This document shows, piece by piece, positions 37,670 to 46,871 of a stretch of 49,964 bases of DNA. Position 1 is the first letter of the stretch. Each line of letters opens with the position of its first letter. The translations under genes and the position numbers were made by a program. Source of the stretch: Burkholderiales bacterium (GTDB lineage Bacteria > Pseudomonadota > Gammaproteobacteria > Burkholderiales > Ga0077523); contig JAIESW010000020.1 in assembly GCA_019745565.1 (NCBI GenBank), positions 1 through 49,964 on the forward strand, given 5' to 3'. The notes under the pieces were generated by a model. That model was not told where the DNA came from and did not search any database. It was given only the letters and a program-made list of their open reading frames with translations.

Positions 37670-38016
37670 CGACGGTTCGGGGGATTTCCATGAAGAATGC
37701 ATTTTCGATCGCGGTGCTGGCCTTCGGTCTGGCGGCAGCGCCGGCCTGGGCGGGCGGCGATGCGGCGGCCGGCGAGAAGAAGGCGGAGACCTGTGCAGCC
37801 TGCCACGGCCCGGGCGGCGGCAAGCCCCTGACGCCCGACTACCCGCTGCTCGCGGGTCAGCACGAGGACTACCTCAAGCACACGCTCAAGGCCTACAAGA
37901 GCGGCAAGCGCAAGAACGCCATCATGAACGGCATGGCGGCCCCGCTTTCGAAGCAGGACATCGCGGACCTCGCGGCCTACTTCTCGAAGCAGCAGGGCCT
38001 GCAGTACAAGTACTGA
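37666..38016 (+). CDS. Second periplasmic monohaem cytochrome c
   Basis: This 116-residue protein has a signal peptide (AFSIAVLAFGLAAAPAWA), haem site CAACH, and C-terminal MNGMAAPLSKQDIADLAAYFS with candidate axial Met. It resembles its upstream neighbour and probably arose by duplication. ATG 37666 overlaps the previous stop and has GGAAGG upstream; ATG 37690, with GGGGGA before it, is equally possible and gives a shorter signal peptide. A strong palindromic terminator follows at 38042. Confidence 0.92.
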   Translation: MTTVRGISMKNAFSIAVLAFGLAAAPAWAGGDAAAGEKKAETCAACHGPGGGKPLTPDYPLLAGQHEDYLKHTLKAYKSGKRKNAIMNGMAAPLSKQDIADLAAYFSKQQGLQYKY

Positions 38017-38041
38017 TAGATTCGCCTGGATTCGACGACCG

Positions 38042-38061
38042 ACGGCGCCTGCAGGCGCCGT
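38042..38061. terminator. Perfect 20-base palindrome between convergent genes; bidirectional terminator
   Basis: ACGGCGCCTG and CAGGCGCCGT are exact inverted copies with no loop bases, between the cytochrome stop (38016) and the DUF1841 stop (38069). The plus strand continues TTGTCGTTTC, moderately U-rich. It is a good candidate for ending transcription from both sides. Confidence 0.7.
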
Positions 38062-38068
38062 TGTCGTT

Positions 38069-38494
38069 TCAGGGTTTGGAGCGCTCCTCGAGGCACGCGA
38101 GATAGCGAGGCGTGTCGAACGTGCCGCCGCGGGTCTGCGCGTCGCGCAGGGTTTCCACCAGGCACGCCATGACGTGATGCCTGGCCTCGTGTTCCGATCC
38201 GTGTCGAGCCACGAGCTGCTGGTGGGCCGCGCGGACGCCGGGCGGCTGATCGATGGACAACTGCTCTTCCACGGCGAGATGCAGCGACAGGTGCAGGAAC
38301 GGGTTGGTCCTGGCGCCGTCGTAGTCGGCCCGCTTGTACCGCTCGGGGGCGTCGAGCATTTCGTGGAACTCGGGGTGCTCGGTGAGGACGCCCACGACGA
38401 GCTTCTCGAGCCCTTCGAGCGGTTGGCCGGCGCGGTACTTGCGCCAAGTCTCGAAGAAGAGGTCGCGGGCCTGATCGCGCGTCGGGGTGAACAC
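38069..38494 (-). CDS. DUF1841 family protein
   Basis: This 141-residue cytosolic protein has the family pattern FTPTRDQARDLFFETWRKYRAGQPL, then EHPEFHEML, ARTNPFLHLSLHLAVEEQLSID, and ARHGSEHEARHHVMACL, rich in conserved His and acidic residues. DUF1841 proteins are largely betaproteobacterial and often sit beside nth, as here. The biochemical role is unknown. The start is GTG 38494, two bases after the nth stop; no ATG precedes the conserved region. Confidence 0.9.
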   Translation of the reverse strand: MFTPTRDQARDLFFETWRKYRAGQPLEGLEKLVVGVLTEHPEFHEMLDAPERYKRADYDGARTNPFLHLSLHLAVEEQLSIDQPPGVRAAHQQLVARHGSEHEARHHVMACLVETLRDAQTRGGTFDTPRYLACLEERSKP

Positions 38495-38496
38495 GA

Positions 38497-39171
38497 TCAG
38501 AGCGCCCGCGGGCGGGATCGCGGTGCCGGCTTTGCGGCGTCCACCGTCTTCTCGCGGTACTCGCACAGGTCGGCGATGATGCAGCGCGGACAGTCCGGTT
38601 TCTGCGCCTTGCACACATAGCGGCCGTGCAGGATCAGCCAGTGATGGGCGTCGTGCATGAACTCCTCGGGCACGAACTTGGTGAGCTTGCGCTCCACCTC
38701 GAGCACGTCCTTGCCCGGCGCCAGATTGATACGGTTGGCGATGCGGAAGATGTGCGTGTCGACCGCGATCGTGGGCTCGCCGAAAGCGACGTTCAGCACG
38801 ACGTTTGCGGTCTTGCGGCCGACGCCGGGCAGCGCTTCGAGCGATGCGCGATCGCGCGGCACCTCGCCGCCGTGCTTGTCGATCAGTTCGCGGCACAGCG
38901 CGATGACGTTCTTCGCCTTGGTGCGATACAGCCCGATGGTCTTGATGGCGTGCTCGAGCTTCGCCTGGCCCAGCGCCAGGATCGCCTGGGGTGTGTTTGC
39001 GATCGGGTAGAGCTTCGCAGTGGCCAGGTTGACGCTCTTGTCGGTGGCCTGTGCCGACAGCACCACGGACACCAGCAGCTCGAAGGGCGTGGTGTAGTCG
39101 AGCTCGCTGCGCGGATTCGGATTGGCCTCGCGCAGGCGGCGGAAGATCTCGTAACGCTTCTGCGGGTTCAT
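38497..39171 (-). CDS. nth: Endonuclease III
   Basis: Nth is a base-excision repair glycosylase/AP lyase for oxidised pyrimidines. The 224 residues include the helix-hairpin-helix [12 protein letters not shown] with catalytic K120, the aspartate D138 in AVDTHIFR, and the [4Fe-4S] cluster ligands C187, C194, C197 and C203. The Arg/Pro-rich tail after residue 205 is slightly longer than in E. coli. ATG 39171 overlaps the rsxB TGA (ATGA), so translation is coupled. Pairing of nth with rsxB, whose product is an iron-sulfur electron-transfer protein, is conserved. Confidence 0.97.
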   Translation of the reverse strand: MNPQKRYEIFRRLREANPNPRSELDYTTPFELLVSVVLSAQATDKSVNLATAKLYPIANTPQAILALGQAKLEHAIKTIGLYRTKAKNVIALCRELIDKHGGEVPRDRASLEALPGVGRKTANVVLNVAFGEPTIAVDTHIFRIANRINLAPGKDVLEVERKLTKFVPEEFMHDAHHWLILHGRYVCKAQKPDCPRCIIADLCEYREKTVDAAKPAPRSRPRAL

Positions 39172-39836
39172 GAGGCAACGGCACGGCGTGCCCGCGCGCG
39201 GGCGAGGGCGGCTTCGATGACCGCGCGCTTGCGGACGCCATCGGGATCGTCCGCGGGCAGGTGGGCGAGCTTGTGCTCCGCCTTGCGCGCGAGGCGTGCT
39301 TCGTGCTCCAACTTTTCGCGGTCGAGTCGGCGGCCCCGGCTGTCGAAGCGCAACCGGGCCTGGTTCGCGGTGCTGCGCCAGTCGGCCGGATCGCGCTCGA
39401 TCACCTCGAAGCGGCGCGAGCGCAGTTCGCTCACGGGCACGATGGCGATGCAATCCACGGGGCAGGGCGGCACGCACAGCTCGCAGCCGGTGCAGACGTC
39501 CAACAGCACCGTGTGCATGACCTTGCCCGCGCCGACGATGGCGTCCACCGGACAGGCCTGGATGCAGAGCGTGCAGCCGATGCAGGTCGACTCGTCGATG
39601 ACCGCCGCGCTGGGCGGCAGCGTCGGACCGCATTCGGCGTCGAGCGGCAGCGCGGGCCGTCCGAGCAGCACCGCGAGGCGTTCGACGCCAGCGTCACCGC
39701 CCGGCGGGCAGCGGTTGATCTCGGCGCGCCCGTCGGCGATGGCAGTGGCATAGGGGCGGCAGCCCTCGTAGCCGCAGCGCGCGCACTGCGTCTGCGGCAA
39801 CAGCGCCTCGATCGCCTCGACGAGTGCCGCCGGCAT
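39168..39836 (-). CDS. rsxB: RsxB/RnfB-type iron-sulfur protein
   Basis: This 222-residue protein has an N-terminal [4Fe-4S] domain (C18, C21, C26, C43) and two ferredoxin-type clusters (C85, C88, C91, C95 and C115, C118, C121, C125). RsxB/RnfB is part of an ion-pumping electron-transfer complex that also reduces SoxR. Here it stands alone without rsxA/C/D/G/E and lacks the N-terminal membrane helix, as in the betaproteobacterial nth-linked form, so it is probably a soluble electron carrier. The C-terminus is a charged, Ala/Arg-rich helix. ATG 39836. Confidence 0.92.
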   Translation of the reverse strand: MPAALVEAIEALLPQTQCARCGYEGCRPYATAIADGRAEINRCPPGGDAGVERLAVLLGRPALPLDAECGPTLPPSAAVIDESTCIGCTLCIQACPVDAIVGAGKVMHTVLLDVCTGCELCVPPCPVDCIAIVPVSELRSRRFEVIERDPADWRSTANQARLRFDSRGRRLDREKLEHEARLARKAEHKLAHLPADDPDGVRKRAVIEAALARARARRAVAS

Positions 39837-39857
39837 TTCAGTAAGGAAACTCCAAGG

Positions 39858-39938
39858 CGCTCAACGCGGCGGACGCGGAGGAAAAGCAACGCCAGAGGAA
39901 TAGGGCTTTGGTTTCCTCCGCGTCCGCCGCGTCGAGCG
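39858..39938. repeat. Long palindromic intergenic element (27-bp arms)
   Basis: Arms 39858-39884 and 39912-39938 are inverted copies matching at 26 of 27 positions around a 27-base spacer. The element lies 22 bases upstream of the rsxB ATG and about 50 bases downstream of the big flavoprotein stop on the same strand. The left arm begins CGCTCAACGCGG and shares TCAACGCG and GGACGC words with the element at 4444-4494. The hairpin could terminate the upstream transcript or shield its 3' end. Confidence 0.85.
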
Positions 39939-39988
39939 TTTGCGACTGCGTGTCCGCGACCATGCTGAGAGCGAGGGGCCGCTTCATC

Positions 39989-42900
39989 CTAGGCAACCGC
40001 CTTGCGCTTCTGCGACAGCACCAGGCAGCGGTCGATCCATTGCGCGGTGAGCTTCTCCTGCAGCGAGTTCTGGCCAAGGCGCTGCGCCAGCGCCGGAAAG
40101 TCCACGCGGTCGAGCGGCTGGTCCTGATTGAAGCAGGAGAACACCACGCTCCGTTCGCCGGTCGCGGGATCGATCTGCGGTTGCAGGCACTGCGCGCAGA
40201 TCTCCTTCATCATGCATTGCATCGGCGAGTTGATGGAGCCGATGGCGAAGTGGTGCGGCTTGAGGTGCGCTTGCAGCACGCCGTGGCGCGCGGCACCCAC
40301 GGCCGCCATCATCCGGTCGGAGCCGATGGCGACGATGCGATCGGCATCGGCGAAGGGGATCGGCTGGGCGCCCAGTTCGCCTTCCGCATAAGCCCGCATG
40401 GCCTGGACGATGTTGCCGACGAAGGTCTTGTCCTGCGGCCGGCCCGGTGCGAAGCCCGGCGCTTCGTCGCAGCACCAGATCACGACGTCGGAGGCGGCCT
40501 CGATGTCCGCGACCTTGTAGCGGTCGATGACTTTCTTGTAGCCGGCGAAGTACAGCACGCGCGAGCCGGCGCGCTTGAACGCCTGGCCGATGGAGAACAG
40601 CACGGCGTTGCCGAGGCCGCCGCCCACCAGGACGACCGTTTCGCCGCCCGGTGTTTCCGTGGGCTCACCGGTCGGGCCCATCAGGATCACGGGCTCGCCC
40701 GGCTCCAGCTGTGCGCAGAGATCGGACGAACCGCCCATCTCCAGCACGATGGTGGACACGAGGCCACGCACGGGATCGACCCACGCGCCGGTAAGCGCCA
40801 GCCCTTCCATCGCGAGGCGCGTTCCTTCCACCTGCGGGGCCAGGGTCTCGAAATTCTGCAGGCGGTAGAACTGCCCGGGATGGAACCGGCGCGCCGCCTG
40901 CGGGGCCTTGATCACCACTTCGATGATCGTCGGCGTGAGGCGGATCACTTCATGCACGGAGGCACGCAACTCGCCGTTCAGGCGGTCGAAGAAAGCATGC
41001 GTGTCGAGCGGTGAGGCGGGCGTGACGCGATCGAGCGCCCGGCTCACTACCGGATAGCCTTGTTTGGCGCCGCCCATGGCCTTCACCACGTTGCCGGCGA
41101 AGGAGGGATGCAGGTCACCGAAGAAGCTCACGGTACGCCCGTCGGCGCGTACCGACAGCAGCACGTGCGCTTTGCCGGGTTTCGCGCTGCGCTCCGGTTT
41201 GACCGGCGCACCGTTCTCGTCGACGGCGCGGAAGTACTTGCCGTCCACGACGAAGTGTTCCGGATCCTCGCGCGCTGCGACGGTATTGGGCTGCGTGCCC
41301 GCCGCCACCAGGATGCTGCGGGCGGGCAGTTCCACTTCGGACTTGGCCTCGGTGCCGTCCTCGAGCGTGCGTCTGGACGCGACCTTCAGGCTGCTCGCGT
41401 GGCCGAAGCGGTCGACACCGACGGCCAACGGGGTGAGGTTCTCGGCGAACGAGATGCCTTCCTCGAGGGCCTTTTCCACTTCCTCGTGGTTCAGCGTGTA
41501 CGAGGGACTGTCGATGAGGCGCTTGCGGTAGGCGATGGTCACACCGCCCCACGATTGCAGCAGTTCGGCGATGCGCGGTTCGCGCTGTTCGCGCGCAGCC
41601 GCCGTGCGTTCGGCGCGGATCGCTTTCGCGTGCGCGATGAATTCTTCCGCGATGGTGGTCTCTTCCTCGCTCCACGCCTTGCGCACGGCGCCGACGCCGC
41701 GTTCGGCCACCAGCGTTTCGTAGCGCGTGAGGAATTTCTCCACCTGCAGCGGGTAGTAGGCGGCCGACTCGGTCGCAGTGTCGATGGCGGTGAGGCCGCC
41801 GCCGATCACCACGACAGGCAGGCGCAGCTGCATGTTGGCGATGGAGTCGGTCTTCGCGGCGCCGGTCAGCTGGAGCGCCATCAGGAAATCCGAAGCGGTG
41901 CGCACGCCGCGCGCGAGGCCGTTGGGCAGTTCGAGCACCGTGGGACGTCCCGCGCCCGCGCAGAGCGCGACGTGATCGAAGCCATGCTCGAAGGCATCGT
42001 CGAGCGTGAGCGTGCCGCCGAAACGAACTCCACCGAACAGCGCGAACTCGGCGCGCCGCTCCAGCAGCAGGCGGATCACCTTGAGGAAGTTCTTGTCCCA
42101 GCGCACGGTGATGCCGTACTCGGCCACGCCGCCGAAGCCGGCCATGACGCGATCGTCGAGCGCCTCGTACAAGGTGGTGACGTCGCGCACGGGTTCGAAT
42201 CCCACGCGCTTGCCGTCGGGTGCGACGCCGGACAGTGCCGCGGGGAGCGGCTCGATCTTGAGGCCGTCGATGGCGGCGACGGTATGACCGTCGTTCATCA
42301 GATGATGTGCGAGCGTGAAACCCGCGGGACCGAGGCCCACCACCAGCACCTTGCGGCCGCTGGCAGCGCGCGCGAACGGGCGGCGGAAGTCGAGCGGGTT
42401 CCAGCGCGTGAGCAGCGAGTAGATCTCGAAGCCCCAGGGCAGGGCGAGCACGTCCTTCAACGTCCGCGTCTCGGACTGCGGGATGTTGACCGGCTCCTGC
42501 TTCTGGTAGATGCACGACTTCATGCAATCGTTGCAGATGCGGTGGCCGGTGGCCGCGACCATCGGGTTGTCCACGACGATGGTGGCGAGCGCGCCCACGG
42601 GCACGCCTTCGCTCTTCAGCTTCTGGAACTCCGAGATGCGCTCCTCGAGCGGACAGCCGGCGAGCGGCACGCCGAAGACGGTCTTCTTGAAACCCGCCGC
42701 CGGATCCTTCTCCGGCAGGCCGTGCGAACACGAGTCCTTGCCCTGCTCGTGGCACCAGATGCAGTAGTTGGTCTGGTCGAGCGCGCCGGTCAGGTCGGTG
42801 CCTGCATCGGTGAGTGCGAAACCTTCACGACGACGCAGATGATGCAGACGGTGGACGGTGACGCCGTCGCGGGTCTGCGTGTCGAGGGGTACAAGCCGCT

Positions 42901-43486
42901 GGAAATCGAGCTTCTTCGGAGCCTTGAACAGCACGCCGGCGGCATGCCGCTGCTGACCCGCGGACGTATGAGCCGACCAGGCTGCGTAACGCAACGCGAG
43001 GTCCAGCGGCGCTGCGTTGGCAGCTTCATCCGCCTGCCAGGCGAGCACGTGCCGGGCGAACGCCAGTTCGGAGAACGGCTCGCCCAGGGCTGCGACCAGT
43101 TCCTTTTCCAGTGCCGGGCCGTCCAGTGCGGCAGCCGCGTCAGCCTTGACCTTGTTCATGGCCTTGCGCTGCACGAACAGGCGCTTGACGGCGTAGAGCG
43201 GGGCGAGCGCGTGGTGGCGTTCGGCGAGCGCACATACCTCCGACCCGATGCCGAACAGTTCGCCCACGAAGTCCTCCAGATGGGGCGCGACCTCGAGCAG
43301 CAGCGCGGATTCCTGCTTTGCCTCCAGCGTCGAAGGATCGAGGCGCGCTTCCGCGACGCGGAAAGCGAGCGCCGGATCGAACCGGGCGAGGGATTCAATG
43401 AAGGTGCGATCGAGGCGTTCGAGCGCCCGGGCGTCGTAGAGGTCCTCGAAACGGAAGCCGAAGGCGAGCTGAAGGGAAGCGGTCAT
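39989..43486 (-). CDS. Large iron-sulfur flavoprotein: GltD-like NAD(P)H oxidoreductase fused to a PyrK-like ferredoxin-reductase module
   Basis: This 1165-residue protein has four parts. About 1-235 is helical and not recognised. About 240-330 carries seven cysteines (C242, C245, C253, C278, C318, C321, C325), like the [4Fe-4S] domain of GltD and dihydropyrimidine dehydrogenase. About 375-800 is a FAD/NAD(P) oxidoreductase (G384-L-G-P-A-G389, and later IGGGLTAIDTA). About 835-1165 is PyrK-like, with a flavin-binding barrel (HPGQFYRLQNFE), a nucleotide motif (VVLVGGGLGNAVLF) and a C-terminal cluster motif CMMKEICAQC. The order matches the two NfnAB/SudAB subunits fused, suggesting electron transfer between NAD(P)H and another carrier. 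ATG 43486 follows a good -10 and a leader hairpin. Confidence 0.9.
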   Translation of the reverse strand: MTASLQLAFGFRFEDLYDARALERLDRTFIESLARFDPALAFRVAEARLDPSTLEAKQESALLLEVAPHLEDFVGELFGIGSEVCALAERHHALAPLYAVKRLFVQRKAMNKVKADAAAALDGPALEKELVAALGEPFSELAFARHVLAWQADEAANAAPLDLALRYAAWSAHTSAGQQRHAAGVLFKAPKKLDFQRLVPLDTQTRDGVTVHRLHHLRRREGFALTDAGTDLTGALDQTNYCIWCHEQGKDSCSHGLPEKDPAAGFKKTVFGVPLAGCPLEERISEFQKLKSEGVPVGALATIVVDNPMVAATGHRICNDCMKSCIYQKQEPVNIPQSETRTLKDVLALPWGFEIYSLLTRWNPLDFRRPFARAASGRKVLVVGLGPAGFTLAHHLMNDGHTVAAIDGLKIEPLPAALSGVAPDGKRVGFEPVRDVTTLYEALDDRVMAGFGGVAEYGITVRWDKNFLKVIRLLLERRAEFALFGGVRFGGTLTLDDAFEHGFDHVALCAGAGRPTVLELPNGLARGVRTASDFLMALQLTGAAKTDSIANMQLRLPVVVIGGGLTAIDTATESAAYYPLQVEKFLTRYETLVAERGVGAVRKAWSEEETTIAEEFIAHAKAIRAERTAAAREQREPRIAELLQSWGGVTIAYRKRLIDSPSYTLNHEEVEKALEEGISFAENLTPLAVGVDRFGHASSLKVASRRTLEDGTEAKSEVELPARSILVAAGTQPNTVAAREDPEHFVVDGKYFRAVDENGAPVKPERSAKPGKAHVLLSVRADGRTVSFFGDLHPSFAGNVVKAMGGAKQGYPVVSRALDRVTPASPLDTHAFFDRLNGELRASVHEVIRLTPTIIEVVIKAPQAARRFHPGQFYRLQNFETLAPQVEGTRLAMEGLALTGAWVDPVRGLVSTIVLEMGGSSDLCAQLEPGEPVILMGPTGEPTETPGGETVVLVGGGLGNAVLFSIGQAFKRAGSRVLYFAGYKKVIDRYKVADIEAASDVVIWCCDEAPGFAPGRPQDKTFVGNIVQAMRAYAEGELGAQPIPFADADRIVAIGSDRMMAAVGAARHGVLQAHLKPHHFAIGSINSPMQCMMKEICAQCLQPQIDPATGERSVVFSCFNQDQPLDRVDFPALAQRLGQNSLQEKLTAQWIDRCLVLSQKRKAVA

Positions 43487-43519
43487 GCGCAAGATACGGT
43501 GGGCGATGGAATAAGGATC

Positions 43520-43540
43520 AGCCCTTAAGGCATAAGGGCT
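43520..43540 (-). promoter_or_regulatory. Leader hairpin of the flavoprotein gene
   Basis: AGCCCTTA and TAAGGGCT are perfect 8-bp arms around a five-base loop. On the minus strand the hairpin lies about 34 bases upstream of the ATG and just after the likely transcription start, so it would be in the 5' untranslated region. It could be a regulator-binding or attenuation structure, or a terminator for pyrD. Confidence 0.5.
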
Positions 43541-43552
43541 TGAGAACTCGAC

Positions 43553-43558
43553 ATTATA
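43553..43558 (-). promoter_or_regulatory. Consensus -10 element (TATAAT) for the flavoprotein gene
   Basis: A perfect TATAAT on the minus strand lies 67 bases upstream of the ATG, in the 131-base gap after pyrD. No -35 match is visible at 16-18 bases (CGTCCG is the 17-base hexamer), which suggests an activator-dependent promoter. Confidence 0.5.
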
Positions 43559-43617
43559 ACCGGCGGTGCCGCGGCCGGACGCGTGGCGGCGACTGCGTCG
43601 CCGGCTGGTTCGCACCG

Positions 43618-44631
43618 TCAACGCAGCGCGGCGACCAGTTCCTTCACCAGCCGCGGGCCGCGGTACACGAGGCCGGTATAGACCTGCACCAGGCTCGCCC
43701 CGGCAGCCATCTTGTCCTTGGCATCGATGGCGCCGAGGATGCCGCCGACACCGATCAGCGGCACACGATCGCCGAGATGCGCATGCAGGCGCGCGAGCAC
43801 TTGCGTGGATTTCGCCTTCACCGGCGCACCGGACAGGCCGCCGGCCTCGTCGCCGTGCGGCAACCCGGCGACACCGTCGCGGGCGATGGTGGTGTTGGTG
43901 GCGATCACGCCGTCGATCCGATGACGCAGGAACGCATCGGCCGCTGCTTCGATCGCGGGCTCTTCGAGATCGGGAGCGAGTTTGACGACGATGGGCACGC
44001 GGCGGCCGTGCGCCGACGCGAGCGATTCGCGCCCGTCCATCAGACTGCCCAGCAGGCGGTCGAGCGCATCGCCTTGCTGCAGCTCGCGCAGGTTCTTCGT
44101 GTTGGGCGAAGACACGTTCGCCGCGATGTAGCCGGCGAGCGGGTAGACCTTGCGCAGACATGCCACGTAGTCGTCCGCCGCCCGCTCGATGGGTGTGTCG
44201 AAGTTCTTGCCGATGTTGATACCGAGCACGCCGCGGAAACGCGACCGGCTCACGTTGGCGACCAACGCGTCCACGCCCTGGTTGTTGAAGCCCATCCGGT
44301 TGATGACTGCCTGCGCGGCAGGCAGCCGGAACATGCGAGGGCGGGGATTGCCGGGCTGCGGCCGTGGCGTGACGGTGCCGATCTCGATGAAGCCGAAGCC
44401 GAAGCTCGCCAACGCATCGATGTGCGCACCGTTCTTGTCGAGGCCGGCGGCAAGCCCGACCGGATTCGGAAAATCGATGCCCATGACGCGCACTGCGCGA
44501 CCGGGCAGCGGTGCGGCGCGACGCGTGAGATGCAGCGCGTGGGCGCAATGGAGTGCGCGCAGCGCGGCGTCGTGCGCGGTTTCGCCGTCGAGGCGGAAGA
44601 GGAGGGGCTGGATCGCCCCGTACAGGCTCAT
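43618..44631 (-). CDS. pyrD: Dihydroorotate dehydrogenase, class 2 (quinone-linked)
   Basis: PyrD oxidises dihydroorotate to orotate in pyrimidine synthesis, passing electrons to ubiquinone at the inner membrane. The 337 residues include the class 2 N-terminal membrane-binding helices ([20 protein letters not shown]), [20 protein letters not shown], the catalytic serine region NVSSPNT (S174/S175), VKLAPDL, and [10 protein letters not shown] for phosphate. Ser rather than Cys as base confirms class 2, which needs no PyrK. ATG 44631 overlaps the upstream hydratase stop (ATGA). Confidence 0.97.
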   Translation of the reverse strand: MSLYGAIQPLLFRLDGETAHDAALRALHCAHALHLTRRAAPLPGRAVRVMGIDFPNPVGLAAGLDKNGAHIDALASFGFGFIEIGTVTPRPQPGNPRPRMFRLPAAQAVINRMGFNNQGVDALVANVSRSRFRGVLGINIGKNFDTPIERAADDYVACLRKVYPLAGYIAANVSSPNTKNLRELQQGDALDRLLGSLMDGRESLASAHGRRVPIVVKLAPDLEEPAIEAAADAFLRHRIDGVIATNTTIARDGVAGLPHGDEAGGLSGAPVKAKSTQVLARLHAHLGDRVPLIGVGGILGAIDAKDKMAAGASLVQVYTGLVYRGPRLVKELVAALR

Positions 44632-45410
44632 CGACCGGTGAAGCGGCCGGGGCGGCGCTCCAGGAACGCGGCGAGGCCTTCGCGCGCGTCATCGGTGTCG
44701 AGCAGCGGCAGCATGTCGGGGAGCAGGCGCGCGATCGCCCCGGTCTCCGCGGCTTTGCGGGTGACCCGCACCGCGGCGAGTGTCGCCTTCACGGCGAGCG
44801 GCGCCTGCTCGGAGACGGTCGCCGCGATGGCGAGGGCGGCGTCGAACTGGCCTCCCGTGGGCACCGCCTGCTGGACGAGGCCGATGCGCAGCGCTTCAGC
44901 GGCGTCGAACGTATCGCCGGTCAACAACCACCGCATCGCGTTGCCCCAGCCCACTTCCTGGGCGAAGCGCACCGTCGCACCGCCGATGGGATAGATCCCG
45001 CGCTTCACTTCGATCTGGGCGAAGCGCGTGGACTCCGCCGCCACGCGGATGTCGGCGGCGAGCATCAGCTCGATGCCGATGGTGTAGCAATAGCCCTGGA
45101 CCGCCATGATCAGCGGTTTCGAGCGCGTGCGCGCCGGATCCAGACACAACGGATCGAGACCGTCGTCGGGCAGCGGCGGCGTGTGCCCCGCACGGAAGTA
45201 CGGCAGCCATTGCGGCAGTTCGATGCCGCCGGTGAAGTGATCGCCGTGGGCGTGCAGCAGGCCGCAACGCAATGCCGCGTCGCGTTCCAGGGTGCCGAGA
45301 GCGCTCGAGAGTTCAGTCCACAGCTCGAGGTTGAACGCGTTGCGTTTGGCGGCGCGGTCGAGCCCCATGCACAGCACGGCGCCGTGCCGTTCGAGCGACA
45401 GGACTCCCAT
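44628..45410 (-). CDS. Enoyl-CoA hydratase/isomerase family protein (crotonase)
   Basis: This 260-residue crotonase-fold protein has both catalytic glutamates of true enoyl-CoA hydratases at the expected 20-residue spacing: E114 in [11 protein letters not shown] and E134 in [10 protein letters not shown]. The oxyanion segments are [12 protein letters not shown] and [10 protein letters not shown]. The acyl-CoA substrate is not apparent. ATG 45410 lies 9 bases after the bpt stop on the same strand, and the stop is coupled to pyrD, so it belongs to the sodC-aat-bpt-ech-pyrD run. Confidence 0.93.
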   Translation of the reverse strand: MGVLSLERHGAVLCMGLDRAAKRNAFNLELWTELSSALGTLERDAALRCGLLHAHGDHFTGGIELPQWLPYFRAGHTPPLPDDGLDPLCLDPARTRSKPLIMAVQGYCYTIGIELMLAADIRVAAESTRFAQIEVKRGIYPIGGATVRFAQEVGWGNAMRWLLTGDTFDAAEALRIGLVQQAVPTGGQFDAALAIAATVSEQAPLAVKATLAAVRVTRKAAETGAIARLLPDMLPLLDTDDAREGLAAFLERRPGRFTGR

Positions 45411-45419
45411 GGGAATGGC

Positions 45420-46160
45420 TCAGTGAGCGGCGTCGCCGCGGGGCAGGCGTTGCCAGCGGCTGTCGATCAGACCTTCCATCGGCTGGAAGTTGACCTTGTA
45501 AGCCATCTTGCGGCTCTCCGAGATCCAGTAGCCGAGATACAGGTGCGGAACGCCGATGCGCCGGCACAGCTCGATCTGCCACAGCACGTTGTAGGTGCCG
45601 AAGCTCGCCGCCGACTGGTCGGGATCGAAGAAGGTGTAGACCGACGACACGCCGTCCTCCAGCCGGTCGACGATGCTCACCATGCGCAGCAGTCCGTGTT
45701 CGCGGAACTCCACCAGATTGGAGCGCACGTTGCTCTGGAGCAGGAAATGGCGGTATTGCTCGCGCGAATCGTGATCCATGCCGCCGCCGAAGTGGCGCGC
45801 CGACTGGTAGCGCAGGTAGAGCGCGTAATGCTCGGGGCTGTACTTGAGATCGAGCATGCGCGATTCGAGATGCCGGTGCCGCTGCCACGCACGGCGCTGC
45901 GCACGCGCGGGGCGGAACTCGTCCACCAGGATGCGCACCGGCACGCAGGCACGGCAGTTGTCGCAATAGGGCCGGTAGGTGAACGCGCCGCTACGGCGGA
46001 AGCCGGCGCGGACCAGTTCGCTGTAGACGTGGGTGTCGATCGCGTGGCTCGGCGTGGCGACCTGGGAACGGGCGAGACGATCGGCCAGGTAGCTGCACGG
46101 ATACGGCGCCGTGGCGTAGAACTGCAGCACCGAGAACGGCAGATCGTTCAGCTGGGTCAT
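45420..46160 (-). CDS. bpt: Aspartate/glutamate leucyltransferase (Bpt)
   Basis: Bpt attaches Leu from Leu-tRNA to proteins with N-terminal Asp or Glu, marking them for ClpS/ClpAP degradation. The 246 residues show the ATE-like N-terminal cysteines in [16 protein letters not shown], the [17 protein letters not shown] segment, and the acetyltransferase-like core [23 protein letters not shown] and [20 protein letters not shown]. The start is ATG 46160; the aat TAA shares one base with it (TAATG), so the two N-degron enzymes are coupled. Clp genes are not in the window. Confidence 0.95.
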   Translation of the reverse strand: MTQLNDLPFSVLQFYATAPYPCSYLADRLARSQVATPSHAIDTHVYSELVRAGFRRSGAFTYRPYCDNCRACVPVRILVDEFRPARAQRRAWQRHRHLESRMLDLKYSPEHYALYLRYQSARHFGGGMDHDSREQYRHFLLQSNVRSNLVEFREHGLLRMVSIVDRLEDGVSSVYTFFDPDQSAASFGTYNVLWQIELCRRIGVPHLYLGYWISESRKMAYKVNFQPMEGLIDSRWQRLPRGDAAH

Positions 46161-46852
46161 TAGGATGATTCGGCTGCGCGCCAGGGGCCCGACGGGACGC
46201 CGTAGTGTACCAATTCCGCCACCTGCCGCGAGAACCCGGCCCGGGGCATTTCCCGGGCGCCGAGCGAAGCGAGGTGGGCGGTGGCCATCTGGCAGTCGAT
46301 GAGTTGGAACTGCATGCGTTCCAGGAGTTGCACGAGGTGTACCAGCGCGATCTTCGAGGCGTCGCGCACGCGCGTGAACATGGATTCGCCGTAGAACATC
46401 CGGCCAATCGCCACGCCGTAAAGGCCGCCGGCGAGTTCGCCGTCGATCCAGGTCTCGACGCTGTGGGCCCAGCCGGCGTCGTGCAGGCGGCAGTACGCCT
46501 CGATCATCTCGGCGGTGATCCAGGTGCCCGCCTGACCGTCGCGCGGCTCCGCGCACGCCTGCATGACGCGACGAAAGGCGGTGTCGAAGCGCACTTCGTA
46601 CGCCTTGTTGCGCAGCGTCTTGGCGAGGGAGCGCGAAATCTTCAGCTCGGCGGGGACCAGCACCATGCGCGGGTCCGGACTCCACCACAGGATCGGTTCA
46701 CCTTCGCCGTACCAGGGAAAGATGCCGCGACGATAGGCGTCGAGCAGTCGTTCCACCCCGAGGTCGGCCCCGGCGGCGAGCAGGCCGTTGGGGCGCTTCA
46801 GCGCCTTGGCGATCGGCGGAAACGGATCGTCGGCCTCGAGCCAGGGGATCAA
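46160..46852 (-). CDS. aat: Leucyl/phenylalanyl-tRNA--protein transferase
   Basis: Aat adds Leu or Phe to proteins with N-terminal Lys or Arg, the primary bacterial N-degron step. The 230 residues match the family: [83 protein letters not shown], and [22 protein letters not shown] start at 46852 is the only one that keeps the conserved [12 protein letters not shown] beginning. It lies 19 bases after sodC and is coupled to bpt. Confidence 0.96.
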   Translation of the reverse strand: MIPWLEADDPFPPIAKALKRPNGLLAAGADLGVERLLDAYRRGIFPWYGEGEPILWWSPDPRMVLVPAELKISRSLAKTLRNKAYEVRFDTAFRRVMQACAEPRDGQAGTWITAEMIEAYCRLHDAGWAHSVETWIDGELAGGLYGVAIGRMFYGESMFTRVRDASKIALVHLVQLLERMQFQLIDCQMATAHLASLGAREMPRAGFSRQVAELVHYGVPSGPWRAAESS

Positions 46853-46871
46853 GGAGTCCGGAGCGCTCGCC

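Noticed and set aside
39989..44692. A 1567-codon minus-strand frame that might extend the flavoprotein into the pyrD region
   Set aside because: Upstream of 43486 it is out of frame with the real pyrD and is low-complexity Arg/Ala-rich. The -10 at 43553 and the conserved MTASLQ start support 43486.
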